A stretch of 64,000 bases of DNA from Plazaster borealis (GCA_021014325.1 CM037473.1:12462696-12526695); one strand, 5' to 3'; numbered from the stretch's first letter, positions 50,301 to 60,481 are shown. A program made the numbers and translations. The notes: generated by a model not told the origin, from the sequence alone.

Positions 50301-53300
50301 TCGAATCGGTGACATCAAGTAAGTCATACATCAAACGAATATTTTCACCAATGAACCGACCTGACATAAAGCCTTTTTGTCGCTCATTAATAATAATTGG
50401 TAGACAAGTTTTCAGTCTCTCAGCAATACATGCCGACGCCAATTTATAAGATGTGTTCAGGAGAGAAATAGGACGCCAATTTTTTTAAAATTTCCGGGGT
50501 TTGTCCCCTTTTGGTAACAAAGTGATAATGCCGTATTTCTGAGTGACTGACAACTTGCCCGAGAAATAAGCGAAGTTAAGTGAACGTAAGAGGAACCACG
50601 ATAAATCAGGCGAACAGAATTTATAAAATTCAAAACTGAACCCATCGGAACCTGGGGATTTACCATTCTTACTATTCTTTAAAGCTTGCATAAGCTCTAC
50701 ATGCGACAAAGGACCTTCCAGATTATCCCGTATTGTATCTGTAAGAATAGGAGCATTGGCTTACTTGAAGATAGAATTTAAATCAGTCAAGTTATTAACA
50801 TTCCGATGAGAATAAAGACTTTTGTAGAATTTCCTGGCTTCGGAAAGAATTTCATTAGATTTTGTCAATCTGGAATCTGCATCATTAACAACACAATTGA
50901 TAGATTTACTAACGAAACTACGTTTCTCCATATTCAGAAAATACTTGATGTTTTTTCTCCGCATTCCATCCACCGTGTTCTACATCTAATAAGTACACCA
51001 TCCATTTTGATTTTACGAAGATCTACAAGATCAGCTTGTTTAGCACTTAAGAGATCGATTGACTCAATGTCACCTTCGGCCACTTTATTAGAAAGAATAC
51101 CAATGTCCCTTTCTAGAGAAACCTCTAATTTGTTGGACTCTTTCTTTTTCCATGTGGAGTATGAAATTGTTTTAGACCTTATTTTCATAAGGAGCATCTC
51201 AAAAAATGTCTGGTCGTTAATGGTAAACTGAATATCTTTAGGATGAATGTTCTTAACATTAGAGAGCAAATAGGGAGAAGCAGCATATTCGTCTACCAAA
51301 TCAGAAACAACATTTCTCACTAAAACAGAGTAGTTTTTATCCATTAACAGAGAGTTGTTAAATTTCCAATAACCGTTACCACATTCTATTTTGGTCAAGT
51401 CGAGAGTAATATCAATGATAGAGTGATCAGTTCTATACCCTGGTTTGATGTCACAACTCACTAGTTTGGATTGAAGCTCGGAGGAAAGTAAAAAGAAATC
51501 TAATCTCGATTGCTTTAATGTTTTATGTTGCCTCCAGGTAAACCTCTGAGTGTGAGGGTTGTGGATACGCCACACATCAACCAAATCTAAATCACTGCAC
51601 ATTTCCAAAACTCTTTTCCTTGCCAGGGGGTTGTTGATAGCGGTGTAATTGACGCAATCGATTAAGTTATTCAGAATTAAATTCCAGTCCCCACATAAAA
51701 TATTATGAGTATTGTCCATATCACTCAAGACTTCAGCAATATCACAATAAAAATTCTGGTCATCTTTATTGGGACCATACAAGTTAATGAGAGTCGTACT
51801 GTAGTCACCAATTTCCAAATCAAGAACAAGCATATTACCATTACAATCAGTCTTGACGTTCTTGACCCTATACTCAAAATTATTATTAAACAAAATGGCC
51901 ACACCTCGAGCATTACCCTTAAAGGAACTAAAGTAACAGTCTAGACCCCATTCATTCTTAACAATGTCTTCCATGTCCTTATCGAAATGTACATCTTGCA
52001 AACAATACACAGAATAATTTGTTGACTTAAGGAAATGAAAAACATCTCTACGTTTTGCTTGGTTGCCCAAACCTCGGCAATTCATCGAGGCTATCGAGAG
52101 ATGGCTAGGAGACATCTTGGCCATAAAAATGGAGGGAAAGAGGGAACAACATTTTGCTTAAGGTGATTCATGTCATCGCAAACCAAACAATTTTTGTTTT
52201 TAGACACTCTGCACTTGGGTGTAGAATATAATAAAATAAATAATAAAATAAAATAAATTTAAAGTTTGGACCTGCACAGCTGTACACCATTTCATTCTGG
52301 GACCATTTTGTCACATGCAAAAGCTCCATGGCTAAACAATGATGATGATGGATTATCTCATGATTATCCCTATATTAATCCCCCCCCAATAAATCACAAC
52401 TGGAGTAAGTAATGATTATAGTAAGCCAGTTGGCCTGGCAATGAACCCTAGTCTAGCCAGATTCACTGTTCCAGTTAACGATCAGGTCAGTGGAAGAGGC
52501 AGCTGTTTTTCCACTGATCACTTTCATTCTCTTACAAATGAACAAACCCCCTCTCCCACGAGACTGTGAAATGCTGATGACAATGACATATTTTGATTCA
52601 TTTATTTAAAAAGAAAAGAAAATTGAACTGCCTAGTTTTTGCAATTTTAGACATGGTTAGGTCTACACTATTAATCACATCCGGTGTACATGGGGCATAT
52701 CGTGAAATTTGTTATTAAAAACATTTACAGCTTTAAAAAGAATTTTTTTGAGGGGGGTGGGTCCAGTATCTTTCCGTGTGTTTAGGTGTTTTGTCTGTGA
52801 CTGTTATATAAACTATGACTTGGGCTTTTAGCTCTGGCTTCACTCTAAAAATTCCTTGGTCAGATTTGACCTGGGTTCAGGGTCGTGTGGGGCCTGACCC
52901 ATTTCTAGGTCAGTATGACCTGGAATCTGTCTCAAAATTACCCAGATAAAAGTCAAACTGATGCAGAATCCAATTTAAAATCACACTTTGTAACCAGTTA
53001 TCGGGGTCAGCCTGACTCAAAAATGGTTCAAGCCCCCATATGACCCGGAATCCAAGTCAATTCTGACCCAGGAGTTTTTAGAGTATAGACACCATGCATC
53101 CACTTGTTTGAAGTCACGTACCAAAACAGTACTATTTCAAAATTGCTGATTGACCCTAAACCCAAGCTATAATAGTTTCAAAAAGAGCCTATAACATAAG
53201 TCCGGAAACATTCAATGTCCGTTTTACATGTCCGTTTTACAAGTTCTTGGTTGCCTTCAAGTTGGAGTGCAAGGGTTGGATACAGTTCAAAGTCACACAG

Positions 53301-56300
53301 TTATAGATTCAAGTTTTTACACCAGCACCATGGTTTTGTACAGGATGTTTACTGCATGTGCAAACCTTGTACATTTTATCCCTCGTCAAAGGTTCATACA
53401 AAGTCTTCAATGTATTCTGGTGATTTTTTGACCTCGATCGGGGTTCGGTGGTACTTTTCCATTTTTTAATGGTACATTGTACAAAGTACATTGCTAGAGC
53501 CTCGGTTTTTGGATTTACATGAATTGTTCAATAAAATATTTCAGGGTGGGTTTTTGTTTTTCGACCTCGGCTTCTTTTTTGTTCTTTCAACAAATATTTG
53601 TGAGTTACCAGTCTGTTTCCTGTATCTAGCTGGTGCAGTTCGCTGCAAAATTAGCGGAGTGTGAAACCACATATTAAAACCATATCAATTCAAAACTTAA
53701 GTGCCCACCTTGCAAGAATGCTTATTTGTGTAACCTTACCAGTCATTTTCCATGTCCATGTTTCTTGTACCTGTCATTTGAAACTTTTGTTCTTGCTGAT
53801 TTAGAAACTTTTGTATGTGAAATTCAACATTTAGTTCCTCAATCCTTGGTACGTTTATTTTGACTATATTAGCAAATTTTGACTATATTTGCAAATTTTG
53901 ACTGACCTGGACAAACTACAAATAATGTGTTTTTTATTCGGCTCTTCGTTGTTTCTACTGTTTTCACTGGGTAGGCTACTGTCCTTTCTCTGGGGTCTTT
54001 AGCTTACACCTCATCCTAGAGCAGTGAGCCATTTTATTATTTTTTTTGTGAATGGAAAAAGAAGATGCTTAATCCAGCTCTTGATGCAGATTGACCCAGA
54101 AAAAAACTTGACCTGTTTTCAAAACCCGTCTTCAAAACCTGTTTTAATCACTTGTGGTTTTGTAGCCATTTCCTCCCAATAGCAACTTCCTGGCCTTGTC
54201 CCTTCATGTGGAACATGAACCCATCAGGCCTACAAGGCAAGGCAACAATGAATTTGGTCTTTCTAATTTAAAGATATCTTAAGGAAAAGAAAAAAAGTAG
54301 GCTACATGTAGCTCAATTAAATTGAGTTCATCGTACGTTCATCTGTAGTCAGTCGTGGCTGGAACGGAATCGTTCGCCATGTGTGAAGGATCATGTAGAA
54401 TCTTGACGCGCCAGCTCGCGTTGCTCACTAGGTGGGGAGGAGTTGAGTGCACAGTCAAGGCTGCACCGTTATTGTATTGGTTTGAGTGAAGTGTTCTGTA
54501 GGCCTGGGGTACCAGTGTTCCGTAGGCCCTAGGCACCAGTGTTCCATACATTTAGGCCCTAGGCACCAGTGTTCCGTAGGCCCTAGGCACCAGTGTTCCA
54601 TACATTTAGGCCCTAGGCACCAGTGTTCCATACATTTAGGCCCTAGGCACCAGTGTTCCGTAGGCCCTAGGCACCAGTGTTCCATACATTTAGGCCCTAG
54701 GCACCAGTGTTCCGTAGGCCCTAGGCACCAGTGTTCCATACATTTAGGCCCTAGGCACCAGTGTTCCATACATTTAGGCCCTAGGCACCAGTGTTCCGTA
54801 GGCTCTAGGCACCAGTGTTCCTTAGGCACCAGTGTTCTGTAGGCACCTAGGCTGGCTATAATCTGTCTTTTGTTTTGTTTTTAAACATAGTGCTAGTTTA
54901 GTTAATGCAAAGAGCCCTACGACAGGGCCGATAGTGTTAACTCGGTCTTTAATTTTGTCCCAGGCTTTTTCGCCAAATTGCTTTGTTGTGACTACAGAAT
55001 TTCTCTGCAGTTCCGTGAAACCATCACCAGGTGTCAACTTATCTGAGTGACTGAAGGCTGGTCACCTAACATTAAAAATTTCTTGTGTCAGTGTTGTGTG
55101 GATAATGCCGGCCATCGTGACTATCAAAGCTTGGGAATGCTTTGTTATTTTACTACTCCTCTCTGACTTATCTAAGACTGGCTCATTGCAACAGGCTTAA
55201 TAACGTACTATAAGCTAAGACCGTCTAAGGCAGATAGCTGGCTATATCTGATGGTCTAAGACCACTGGCTAAGGCTGCTTTATTGCAATCCGCCAATGAT
55301 GTAAGAATAAGTTTAAAATAATTTCTTTTGTGCTTCAGTATGTGATTGCATGAGTACTTTCTTGTAAGGCCCCAGGTGCTGTGGCTTCTGTGCCTTATTG
55401 GTTAATCCGACCCTAAACATAATGAAAAACTACGCATACAAAATAAGACTTTGAGAATGGCGTCACCCTGAAGGCTACACTGGCTTGTTGCTTTGGTTAT
55501 AAAGCGGCGAAAGAGGCCATGCAATAAAAAAATAGGGTTGCTGTTTGCGTGTTGTCCACATTTGAATAGATTCTTCTGCTGTTTTGGGGGTATGACTTTG
55601 TAAACTAAATTTGGTTAATCATCTTCTCAGTTAAGATGTACAAAAATGGCATCACTAGAAAGGCAGGGATATTTTGTTCAATATTAGTCTATTTTAGTCA
55701 TATGACCAATTTGAAGCTGCAAATGCAATGTAATGCTATGTAATACGTGCATTGTGTAAACACGCGCACAGTGATGACCAGCAAATGTCCATAACTTTTC
55801 ATTATGGTTTAGGGACAATCCCACAGCTCCCCTGGAATGGATGAACTCTGAAATCCAGACACAACTGGAAGCTAACATTTAACACTCCCTAAGTATAAAA
55901 TAGATTGGTCACACATACCTCCATGCGCTCACAAAAGCTCCTATTGACCCAATCCACCTATCATCACTATAACAATATTGGGCACCACTTTGGAAGTCGG
56001 TTTCCCGGTGCGTTACTGTGCAAGATTCATCTTAGGTGAGATACATGTCTGTGTGGTTAGACATGCATGCAATTTGAATCCCAATAAAAAATGTGGAAGA
56101 CCATGGGCAGACAGACCCACAGTGTGACAAGGGGCCAGTATGAACAAAAAGCCCAGGTCAGACCAAGCAGGTATAAAGCTCCATATTACTTTCAGAATGT
56201 AGGTCAAGGATTTGAGGTTGGGACAATTAGTACTCGCTGTAAACACACACAAGCTCATCTGGTATTTCTTTTTGGATTGGGGAAAGACTGATTCCAATCA

Positions 56301-58538
56301 AAGATCAAGCCCCCAGTTGGAGTGCCATTCAAATCCTCCAGACTCCATGCTTGCAACCCTTTAGCTGATCAGATGATTTTATCTTTTTTTCTTCCTGTTA
56401 AGTTTCACAGAAAACTGGGAAAAAAACACTGTACAAAATTGTGTGTGTGTACTGCCCTTGCAGTTTCCTATTTTTGTTGTTGCATGCAAAAAACAAAGTT
56501 GCATGTCTGATAATCCATTCAGGTGTTTTTTCTTGAATTTAACTTCTTGATTTATCATGGAGTATGACAGCGGTGTGTGGGAGGTAGATATAGCCCTTTT
56601 CACACGACAGCAATTTAGCAAGGGTCCCTTGCTTAATGGTATCATGGTTGCGAAATTGAACCTTGTGTGAAAGGACAACATTGTTTGGACTGTCCAAGGT
56701 CCCTCGTGAATTCTTCTCAAATTTGCCGTCATTTTTGGACAGTATACACACTGAAGTCCTTTCATACGAGGTGCAATTTCGCAATTATGTTAAAATTAAT
56801 TACATTACAAAATGTATTACATTTGGTGCGGTGATATGGTGCACTTATCTCAAAATTCTGTCCTTGTGTGTACGTAACAAATTTTTTACCTGGGAAGGGG
56901 CTTTCTTAATTTTGGTAACTATCCCTAAGGGTCTGTAGAATTGATATCTGGACAACCTTGGGACAATTTATTTATTTGTGTAGAACTTCTACCAAAATAA
57001 TGATAACAATTTGTTGCATTCGTACTCCTCCGGTTTCTTATATACTCAGACATTTACCTCTTTTTTTCCCAACTACAATCCTCATGTGCCTCTAGTTAAT
57101 TGCTCCATGCTTTGATGTACACATACAAAAATACATGACAACATACTTCATTTTGTTATTACTATCCCCTCAGCCCCTCCCACATTCACACTTCTATATG
57201 TGCCCTATTTGAATTTGCCCACAAGTATAGGGCCCAGTTTCATGGAGCTGCTTAAGCAAAAAATTTGCTTAAGCACGAAAATAGCTTGCTTATTTTACAC
57301 ATGTTACTGGCCAAAATTTCATGCCTTATACATTACTTGTGACTGGTATTTAGCTGTTGTTTGTTTAGTATAACAATTGAGTGTAGTCTTGGCCGGTAGT
57401 CTGATTTTACTAAGCAAGGATTTTATGCTTAAGCAAAATTTTGTGCTTTAGCAGCTCCATGAAATCGGGCCCTGTATGACAATACTCCCAACACACTATT
57501 AAGTATGTGTAAATATTAATGGGATTTTAACTGATGAACCTTGTATGGTATAACCATGGGTATAACCATGGAGAAAGGAAATAAGGTTATAACTTTGGAA
57601 AACATTTATGATTGAATTGGAGACCTGTACCCTGTATACCACCATCAGTCAAGTCAAAATACTGTTGCTTACAAATTGAACCAATAAATCTCCCCTGTGA
57701 CTTACAAATTGAACCAATAAATTTCCCCTGTGACACCTGGGGCAGCTACATGTAGCTGTCAGACTGGCTTACAACTTTTCCTGCACTTTTGTGTACATTG
57801 GAGATAAATGGCATGTGCCCTCTTGACTGTAAGCCTTTTTTATGTCATAAAACTCATCGGAGCCTACTAAGTGATTTGGACTCCAGAAGAGAGTCACACT
57901 AAAGTCCCTTCATTGTGGGACTTTGGATTTGATTTGGATGAGAGTAAATGAACTTGATACTTGACTTGAAGTTTACCCTGAGAGACTTGCCAAGAGACTT
58001 GACACCTCGACTCAAAGGACTTGAGACTTTTCCAAAATTATTAGGCCGTGTCCGTCAATTTGCGTTAAAGTGACATCCTTAGCAAAACCCTTAGGCCTTA
58101 GCACAGTCATAGCTGTAGGCCTAGCTGGTAGCCTCCAATTCAGATACCGCCTATATTGACTTGATACTTGAGACATGACCTTTGGGACTTTCTGAGGAAT
58201 CTGAGACAAAGGCCCTTTCAGAAACCACGTTTTTGGCTCAGGCTCTTGCTTGGTCCTCGATCTGTCAGTAATTTAGAAAAATGTATCTTTTCGGTAGGGG
58301 ATTTAAAACAGGCAGGCCTAGGAGTTTTCAAAAACTGCCTTAGCCTGGGGGGGGGGGGAGACGGGACTATTGTGATTTTTCCTGAAGTCATACTTGAAAC
58401 ATAGCCCCTAAGATTGAATTATGACAACTCTGTCTTCATCATTACCTTCTTTTTTCCACCTCCTCTGACAGATTCAAGATAATGATAACCCAGCCTTTGC
58501 ACCACTCTTCGATGCTTTCTCAGGAATTCAGTTTCATG
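32604..58538 (+). CDS. Secreted or membrane-attached alpha-carbonic anhydrase, 5' six exons (3' end outside window)
   Basis: The enzyme interconverts CO2 and bicarbonate. Exons 32604-32676, 35561-35599, 37351-37527, 44533-44684, 45322-45414 and 58472-58538 join in frame (601 nt, 200 residues), all with GT-AG introns. Residues 1-24 form a signal peptide (hydrophobic [12 protein letters not shown]). Family landmarks follow: W-S-Y (29-31), C50 (partner of the disulfide typical of extracellular members), N-Q-S-P-I-N-I (54-60), N-N-G-H95 (proton-shuttle His64 of CA II), Q122-F-H124-F-H126-W (first two zinc His), G-S-E136-H-T-V-D, A-E-M-H149 (third zinc His) and D-G-L-T-V-L-G. All three zinc ligands and the shuttle are present, so it is probably active. 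The usual S-L-T-T-P-P-C block is missing and must lie on exons past the window. In echinoderms such enzymes serve ion transport or calcification, but which role applies here is not shown. Confidence 0.92.
32941..33502. mobile_element. TIR element family T (TTAAAGGCA ends), copy A with a nested insertion
   Basis: Ends TTAAAGGCATCGTACACGTT and GTACGATGCCTTTAA are inverse complements. The body matches copies at 35025-35412 and 35757-36130. It is split by a 201-bp insertion at 33216-33416. TTAA at the ends could be a piggyBac-type target, but this is not proven. Confidence 0.75.
33216..33416. mobile_element. 201-bp MITE nested in element copy A, 5-bp target duplication
   Basis: Ends CAGGCGCGGATCCAGG and CCTGGATCCGCCCCTG form inverted repeats. 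TCTCT precedes and follows (33211-33215 and 33417-33421). Removing one TCTCT plus the insert restores the uninterrupted reading seen in the copy at 36041. The interior is a purine-rich A/G run with no coding capacity. Confidence 0.75.
34525..34722 (+). pseudogene. 3' scrap of a CR1/jockey-like LINE reverse transcriptase
   Basis: A 65-codon frame whose end reads [14 protein letters not shown] followed by N-N-F-K-Q-Q-L. This is the typical extreme C-terminus of CR1/jockey-type ORF2 proteins. No reverse transcriptase core is present, so it is a 5'-truncated insertion in carbonic anhydrase intron 1. Confidence 0.65.
35025..35412. mobile_element. TIR element family T, copy B
   Basis: Full-length, 388 bp, with ends TTAAAGACACTGGACCCTAT and the complementary GTGTCCACTGCCTTTA. 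It carries an inner inverted pair GATTTCGGGACCTCAAATTC/GGTCTCGAAATC. It lies 149 bp upstream of exon 2. Confidence 0.7.
35561..35599 (+). CDS. Carbonic anhydrase exon 2, 39-bp microexon
   Basis: Acceptor TTCATTTCAG, donor CAAG|GTAAGA. It encodes [12 protein letters not shown], the start of the mature enzyme. Phase 1 on both sides, so skipping it would keep the frame. Confidence 0.85.
35757..36130. mobile_element. TIR element family T, copy C
   Basis: 374 bp, closest to copy A. Both carry the small hairpin AAACTTCTTGCAAGAAGTTT, which replaces the inner pair of copy B. Confidence 0.7.
36393..36930 (+). mobile_element. TIR element family U (TAGACTGTGCAAGTCTCGCG), copy 1, in intron 2
   Basis: The left end TAGACTGTGCAAGTCTCGCG and several inner blocks (AAATCAAATCTT, AAAAATACCCAT, ACCGGAA, CGTTAAACT) match the reverse of 46787-47501. 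The right end is decayed (ACGCTTGAGACTTCC). Confidence 0.6.
37351..37527 (+). CDS. Carbonic anhydrase exon 3
   Basis: Acceptor TTTTTTCTTCAG, donor ATACTG|GTAGGT, phase 1 to 1. Encodes G-P-D-N-W through N-N-G-H-T, including the N-Q-S-P motif and the shuttle His. Confidence 0.92.
37558..37675. mobile_element. Foldback MITE family V, copy 1, 30 bp past exon 3
   Basis: Nearly the whole 118 bp is one hairpin. The arms include GGTACGTTTTCGCGG/CCGCGAAAACGTACC and CCAATAACTGTTTCGG/CCGAAACAGTTATTGG. The short spacing to the splice donor at 37528 is notable. Confidence 0.8.
38234..38343. mobile_element. Foldback MITE family V, copy 2
   Basis: Diverged copy with arms GCGTTTTTGCGGTCG and CAGCTGCAAAAACTC, and the same CCAATAACTGTTTCGG core. 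Confidence 0.75.
38344..39869. other. Intron 3 stretch without recognised features
   Basis: AT-rich with a short (ATT)n run at about 38638-38659. No convincing coding sequence on either strand. Confidence 0.5.
39870..40166. mobile_element. TIR element family W (GGGCCCAGTTTCATGG) with an inner CAA/CAG microsatellite
   Basis: The ends GGGCCCAGTTTCATGGCTTT and the complementary AGCAGAGCCATGAAATTGGGCCC-type end bracket 297 bp. The centre (39968-40037) is an interrupted (CAA)n(CAG)n tract that would read as poly-Gln. A second family member is at 57230-57472. Confidence 0.75.
40537..42805 (+). repeat. Three-copy tandem repeat (0.6-0.9 kb units) in intron 3
   Basis: Units start with AAACCTCAAGCC near 40541, 41165 and 41908. 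All share the block AACTAACTCTATTCATAATT (40677, 41365, 42091) and the block CCAATGGAAGGGCCCTT (about 40875, 41613, 42507). Units differ by deletions and by (TG)n tract length (40649-40668, 41329-41354). A 22-bp perfect palindrome (42196-42217) is inserted in unit 3 only. Confidence 0.8.
42806..44532. other. Rest of intron 3, nothing recognised
   Basis: No repeat or coding sequence that I can support. A T/G run at about 44318-44339 precedes exon 4. Confidence 0.5.
44533..44684 (+). CDS. Carbonic anhydrase exon 4, first two zinc histidines
   Basis: Acceptor TTTCCCACAG, donor GCAGAG|GTAAAT. Encodes V-E-V-E-L-T-G-G through Q-F-H-F-H-W and S-E-H-T-V-D to A-E, ending at phase 0. Confidence 0.93.
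44833..45171 (-). pseudogene. 3' fragment of a CR1/L2-like LINE reverse transcriptase
   Basis: On the minus strand, pieces in two frames read K-A-A-R-L-I-H...H-A-T-P-L-L-A-G-L...L-P-I-N-R and then [22 protein letters not shown]. This is the usual order at the C-terminus of CR1/L2-type proteins. Frameshifted. It fills most of the 637-bp intron 4. Confidence 0.7.
45322..45414 (+). CDS. Carbonic anhydrase exon 5, third zinc histidine
   Basis: Acceptor CTCAATTACAG, donor TTGAT|GTAAGT, 31 codons in phase 0. Encodes M-H-I-V-C-Y-D and [11 protein letters not shown]. The position after H-I-V, usually H-W-N in vertebrate enzymes, reads C-Y-D. Confidence 0.92.
45540..45740 (+). repeat. Dispersed repeat, copy 1 (GGACCACTTGGAGAGA family)
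   Basis: Shares blocks with 47979-48137: AGGATGCTTTT-CAACACT, GGACCACTTGGAGAGA and GCATTTGGCCAGC-GACCACTGTTA. Unclassified. Confidence 0.5.
46610..46652. repeat. (CAA)n plus poly-C simple repeat
   Basis: ACAACAACAACAACAAC is followed by a run of 13 C and CACCCCC. Confidence 0.7.
46787..47501 (-). mobile_element. TIR element family U, copy 2, in intron 5
   Basis: 715 bp bounded by TAGACTGTGCAAGTGTCGCG and CGCGAGACTTGCACAGTCTA. Its reverse strand aligns in blocks with 36393-36930. No transposase is visible, so it is a non-autonomous element. The TA at both outer ends would fit a TA target but is not proof. Confidence 0.7.
47622..47771. mobile_element. Foldback MITE, GGCCGTGTCCGAATT family, copy 2
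   Basis: Ends GGCTGTGTCCGAATGGGCGG and CCGCCAATTTGAATACAGCC. Inner CTACGGCTATGGCTG/CAGTTGTAGCCG arms match copy 1 at 3450-3580. Confidence 0.6.
47979..48137 (+). repeat. Dispersed repeat, copy 2 (GGACCACTTGGAGAGA family)
   Basis: Diverged copy of 45540-45740 in the same orientation. Confidence 0.5.
48384..52150 (-). mobile_element. L1/Tx1-like LINE, 5'-truncated, inactive, in intron 5
   Basis: Lies antisense to the host gene. The 3' end is marked by a T-rich run on the + strand (48384-48410), i.e. a poly(A) tail. It contains an ORF2 with endonuclease and reverse transcriptase but no visible ORF1, so the 5' part is lost. I could not find a clear target-site duplication. Confidence 0.8.
48654..52124 (-). 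pseudogene. LINE ORF2: AP endonuclease plus reverse transcriptase, broken
   Basis: The endonuclease (50934-52124) shows M-N-C-R-G-L-G, L-Q-D-V-H (Asp where Glu is usual), N-L-Y-G-P, C-G-D-W-N, R-L-D-F-F-L and T-D-H-S. The reverse transcriptase follows with [35 protein letters not shown] and Q-Y-A-D-D. The C-terminal domain is at 48654-49757. This layout is typical of the L1/Tx1 group. Frameshifts lie near 50940, 50480 and 49740, and there is an in-frame TAA at 50761-50763, so it is dead. Confidence 0.85.
52849..53085. mobile_element. Foldback MITE with ACTCTAAAAA ends
   Basis: ACTCTAAAAATTCCTTGGTC pairs with the end GACCCAGGAGTTTTTAGAGT. Inner GACCTGG/CCGGAATC-type blocks also pair. 237 bp, non-coding. 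Confidence 0.75.
53086..54480. other. Intron 5 stretch without recognised features
   Basis: Chance open frames only. TTTTGACTATATTAGCAAAT is followed by a near copy at 53867-53900. Confidence 0.45.
54497..54845. repeat. Minisatellite of alternating 24- and 30-bp units
   Basis: Unit A is 24 bp (CACCAGTGTTCCGTAGGCCC plus TAGG). Unit B is 30 bp, with CATACATTTA in place of CGTA. The order A-B-A-B-B is seen twice, a 138-bp higher-order unit. Both unit lengths are multiples of three, so frames of 118 (+) and 124 (-) codons stay open. I do not call a protein. Confidence 0.9.
54850..57229. other. Intron 5 stretch, no gene recognised
   Basis: Possible old repeat scraps only: about 56360-56470 resembles 36290-36390 (GATCAG-TGATTT, AAACACTGTACAAA). 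Confidence 0.45.
57230..57472. mobile_element. TIR element family W, copy 2
   Basis: Ends GGGCCCAGTTTCATGGAGCT and AGCTCCATGAAATCGGGCCC, with inner TTGCTTAAGCA/TGCTTAAGCAA arms. Lacks the microsatellite of copy 1. Confidence 0.75.
57669..57735 (+). repeat. 33-bp direct duplication
   Basis: CTTACAAATTGAACCAATAA and the next 13 bases occur twice in a row with one base change. Confidence 0.7.
58044..58152. mobile_element. Foldback MITE, GGCCGTGTCCGAATT family, degraded copy 3
   Basis: Starts AGGCCGTGTCCGTCAATTTG and ends CCTCCAATTCAGATACCGCC. The inner ATAGCTGTAGGCC block and CCTTAGCAA block match copies 1 and 2. Confidence 0.55.
58472..58538 (+). CDS. Carbonic anhydrase exon 6, last exon in the window
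   Basis: Acceptor TCCTCTGACAG, donor TTTCATG|GTATGT, ending in phase 1. Encodes [16 protein letters not shown], which matches the helix after the V-L-G strand in the family. No later exon was found up to 64000. Confidence 0.88.
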
Positions 58539-59556
58539 GTATGTTTAATCTCATTGTTTGAATTACATCTCTGATTTATTCATTAGGCCTAGTCAATTGA
58601 GAGGGAAAGAAAAAAAGGGTGAGCAAGTTCCCCTTTACAAATATGCTTATTTTCTACTTCAGGTAATTTAGATTTAATTGACAATAGGGCCTATGTGACT
58701 CTTGAATTGGTTGGGATATAGGACCTTGTTCCTACTGTATTGATCCAGCAATGTATGTGGTAGGATCAAAGAGGTATCAGATTAATAAAAGTGTGTTCAG
58801 AATCTGCAAATTGCTGGTGGGAACCCACCTGCAAAGTTTTGTAAATCTTTAAGTCTTAGTTAGTAAATATGAATGTCTTCCCTGAGAATATAGGAGTACA
58901 TAGCTGACCCAAGAATAAAAGGCAAAACAAAAAATGACAGTATTGCAATTCACCGTGGAAGCGCCACAGGAAAGTTCAACATTGGCAAGATATTGCATTC
59001 TGCTCTACCAGCCAGGCTCCTAGTGGATGATACCCATGCCTACATCCATACAGACTGTGAAGGGGGTAACCCTGTTTCAGCCCTAGAAGTAGGTGGCAAC
59101 GTGCCCCTGGTGGCAGTTGAGTTGAGTCGATAGTCCAAATCAGTTAATGGCTGTCCGGCCTTTTGATGATCTCTCATAAATAAATAAAAGTTTAAAAAGC
59201 ATGAATCACTCATTTGTGCATACCGCACGCCTTGATGACCTCTTGAATGTATACCTCTGGCTGAACACTGTCCCCGCCCACTAGTTTGGCACAATTAACC
59301 CCACTCTGCATTCCAACAAACTATACAATTGAGGAAGGAAGGCAAGTTACCAAAGTTACCCTATGCTTCAGAAATCATGCACACTAACCTAAAATAATAG
59401 GATAATTTCCCATCACTTTTTCATGCATTACTAGAAAATAACAGATGCCTTTATAACCCTCAACACCCCCCCAACCTGCCAGTGTACCCCCAGTCCAAGT
59501 TTAGTGTACCTGGCCATTTCCTCAGTTATTTTGAACAGTTATTGTAATCGTCAAGA

Positions 59557-59559
<3 letters not shown>

Positions 59560-59614
<55 letters not shown>
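59560..59614. repeat. (ATT)n microsatellite
   Basis: About 17 triplets after a short T-run. Confidence 0.9.
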
Positions 59615-59615
<1 letters not shown>

Positions 59616-59818
59616 ATTCTTTCTTTCCCTAAAACCCTATTGACTTAACCTGCGACTGTTCTAAAAGCCATATGTCCATCTTAGAATTATCAAAAGTAGA
59701 CAAATTATATACCATATTAAAGCTTATGCCCTGACTTAGATTTTAGATGTAATTAGATTAAAATTATTAATTAATTATTCACGTGACAGCGGTGTGAATA
59801 TTTAATTAGCCAATCTTG

Positions 59819-60481
59819 CAACCACCATATCTCAAGAAGTATACATCCAATTCTCAATTTTTTTTCATTTATGGACTCCTTTTAGATAGTAGATGTCGAT
59901 TGCAGCATATTTTTTACTGTGACGTCATCATGACATCATCTATTGGTGCGTTTTCTATCTGTGCACAAAACACATGGTGCTAAAAAGTGCATAAAAGTGC
60001 ACAAGTTTTGCTGGTAAAAAACACAATATTTTCAATATAAGTTAAATGTTAGTTTCCTAAATTACATGAATTGTTTTGAAAAGTTAAATGCTTTTAATAA
60101 GAGATGTTTCAGTCCATTAAACTAATCAGGGTACATTGTATTTCCACGATAATTAACAATTAAGTGACAAATCGGACACCATGGTTAGCCATTTTGATTG
60201 CGCAATCACGGCAAGGCGTTGGAGATTTCCTTGATATTCGATTCCTAACCGGTAGAGGACCCATTGCTTTGTGCACAGCCCATTCGATTTGTACATGAGC
60301 AACACATGTAACTTCTACGTAGGTTTAGGGTTTTCATGAGAATGCATTAAATTGAATTTTTTTTTTTACCATCGTGTTCTTTATGAAATTTATTAGTGTG
60401 AAAAACACATTTTTTTTACTGTGACGTCATCAGGTGTCAAATTACGGTAATTAAAAGCTTTAATGAATAAATCTTTGCAGC
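59819..60481 (+). repeat. Degenerate region related to the 130-bp array
   Basis: Holds ACCATATCTCAAGAAGTATA at 59826 and TGACGTCATC motifs at 59920 and 60422, but no regular period. Confidence 0.45.

Noticed and set aside
50806..51231. 141-codon frame on the plus strand
   Set aside because: Shadow of the LINE ORF2 on the opposite strand.
54455..54842. Cys/His-rich repeat proteins on both strands
   Set aside because: Explained by a minisatellite whose unit lengths are multiples of three. No start context or splice signals support a gene.
56379..56938. Overlapping 80-128-codon frames on both strands
   Set aside because: No domain or splice support. They look like chance frames in intron 5 of the carbonic anhydrase gene.
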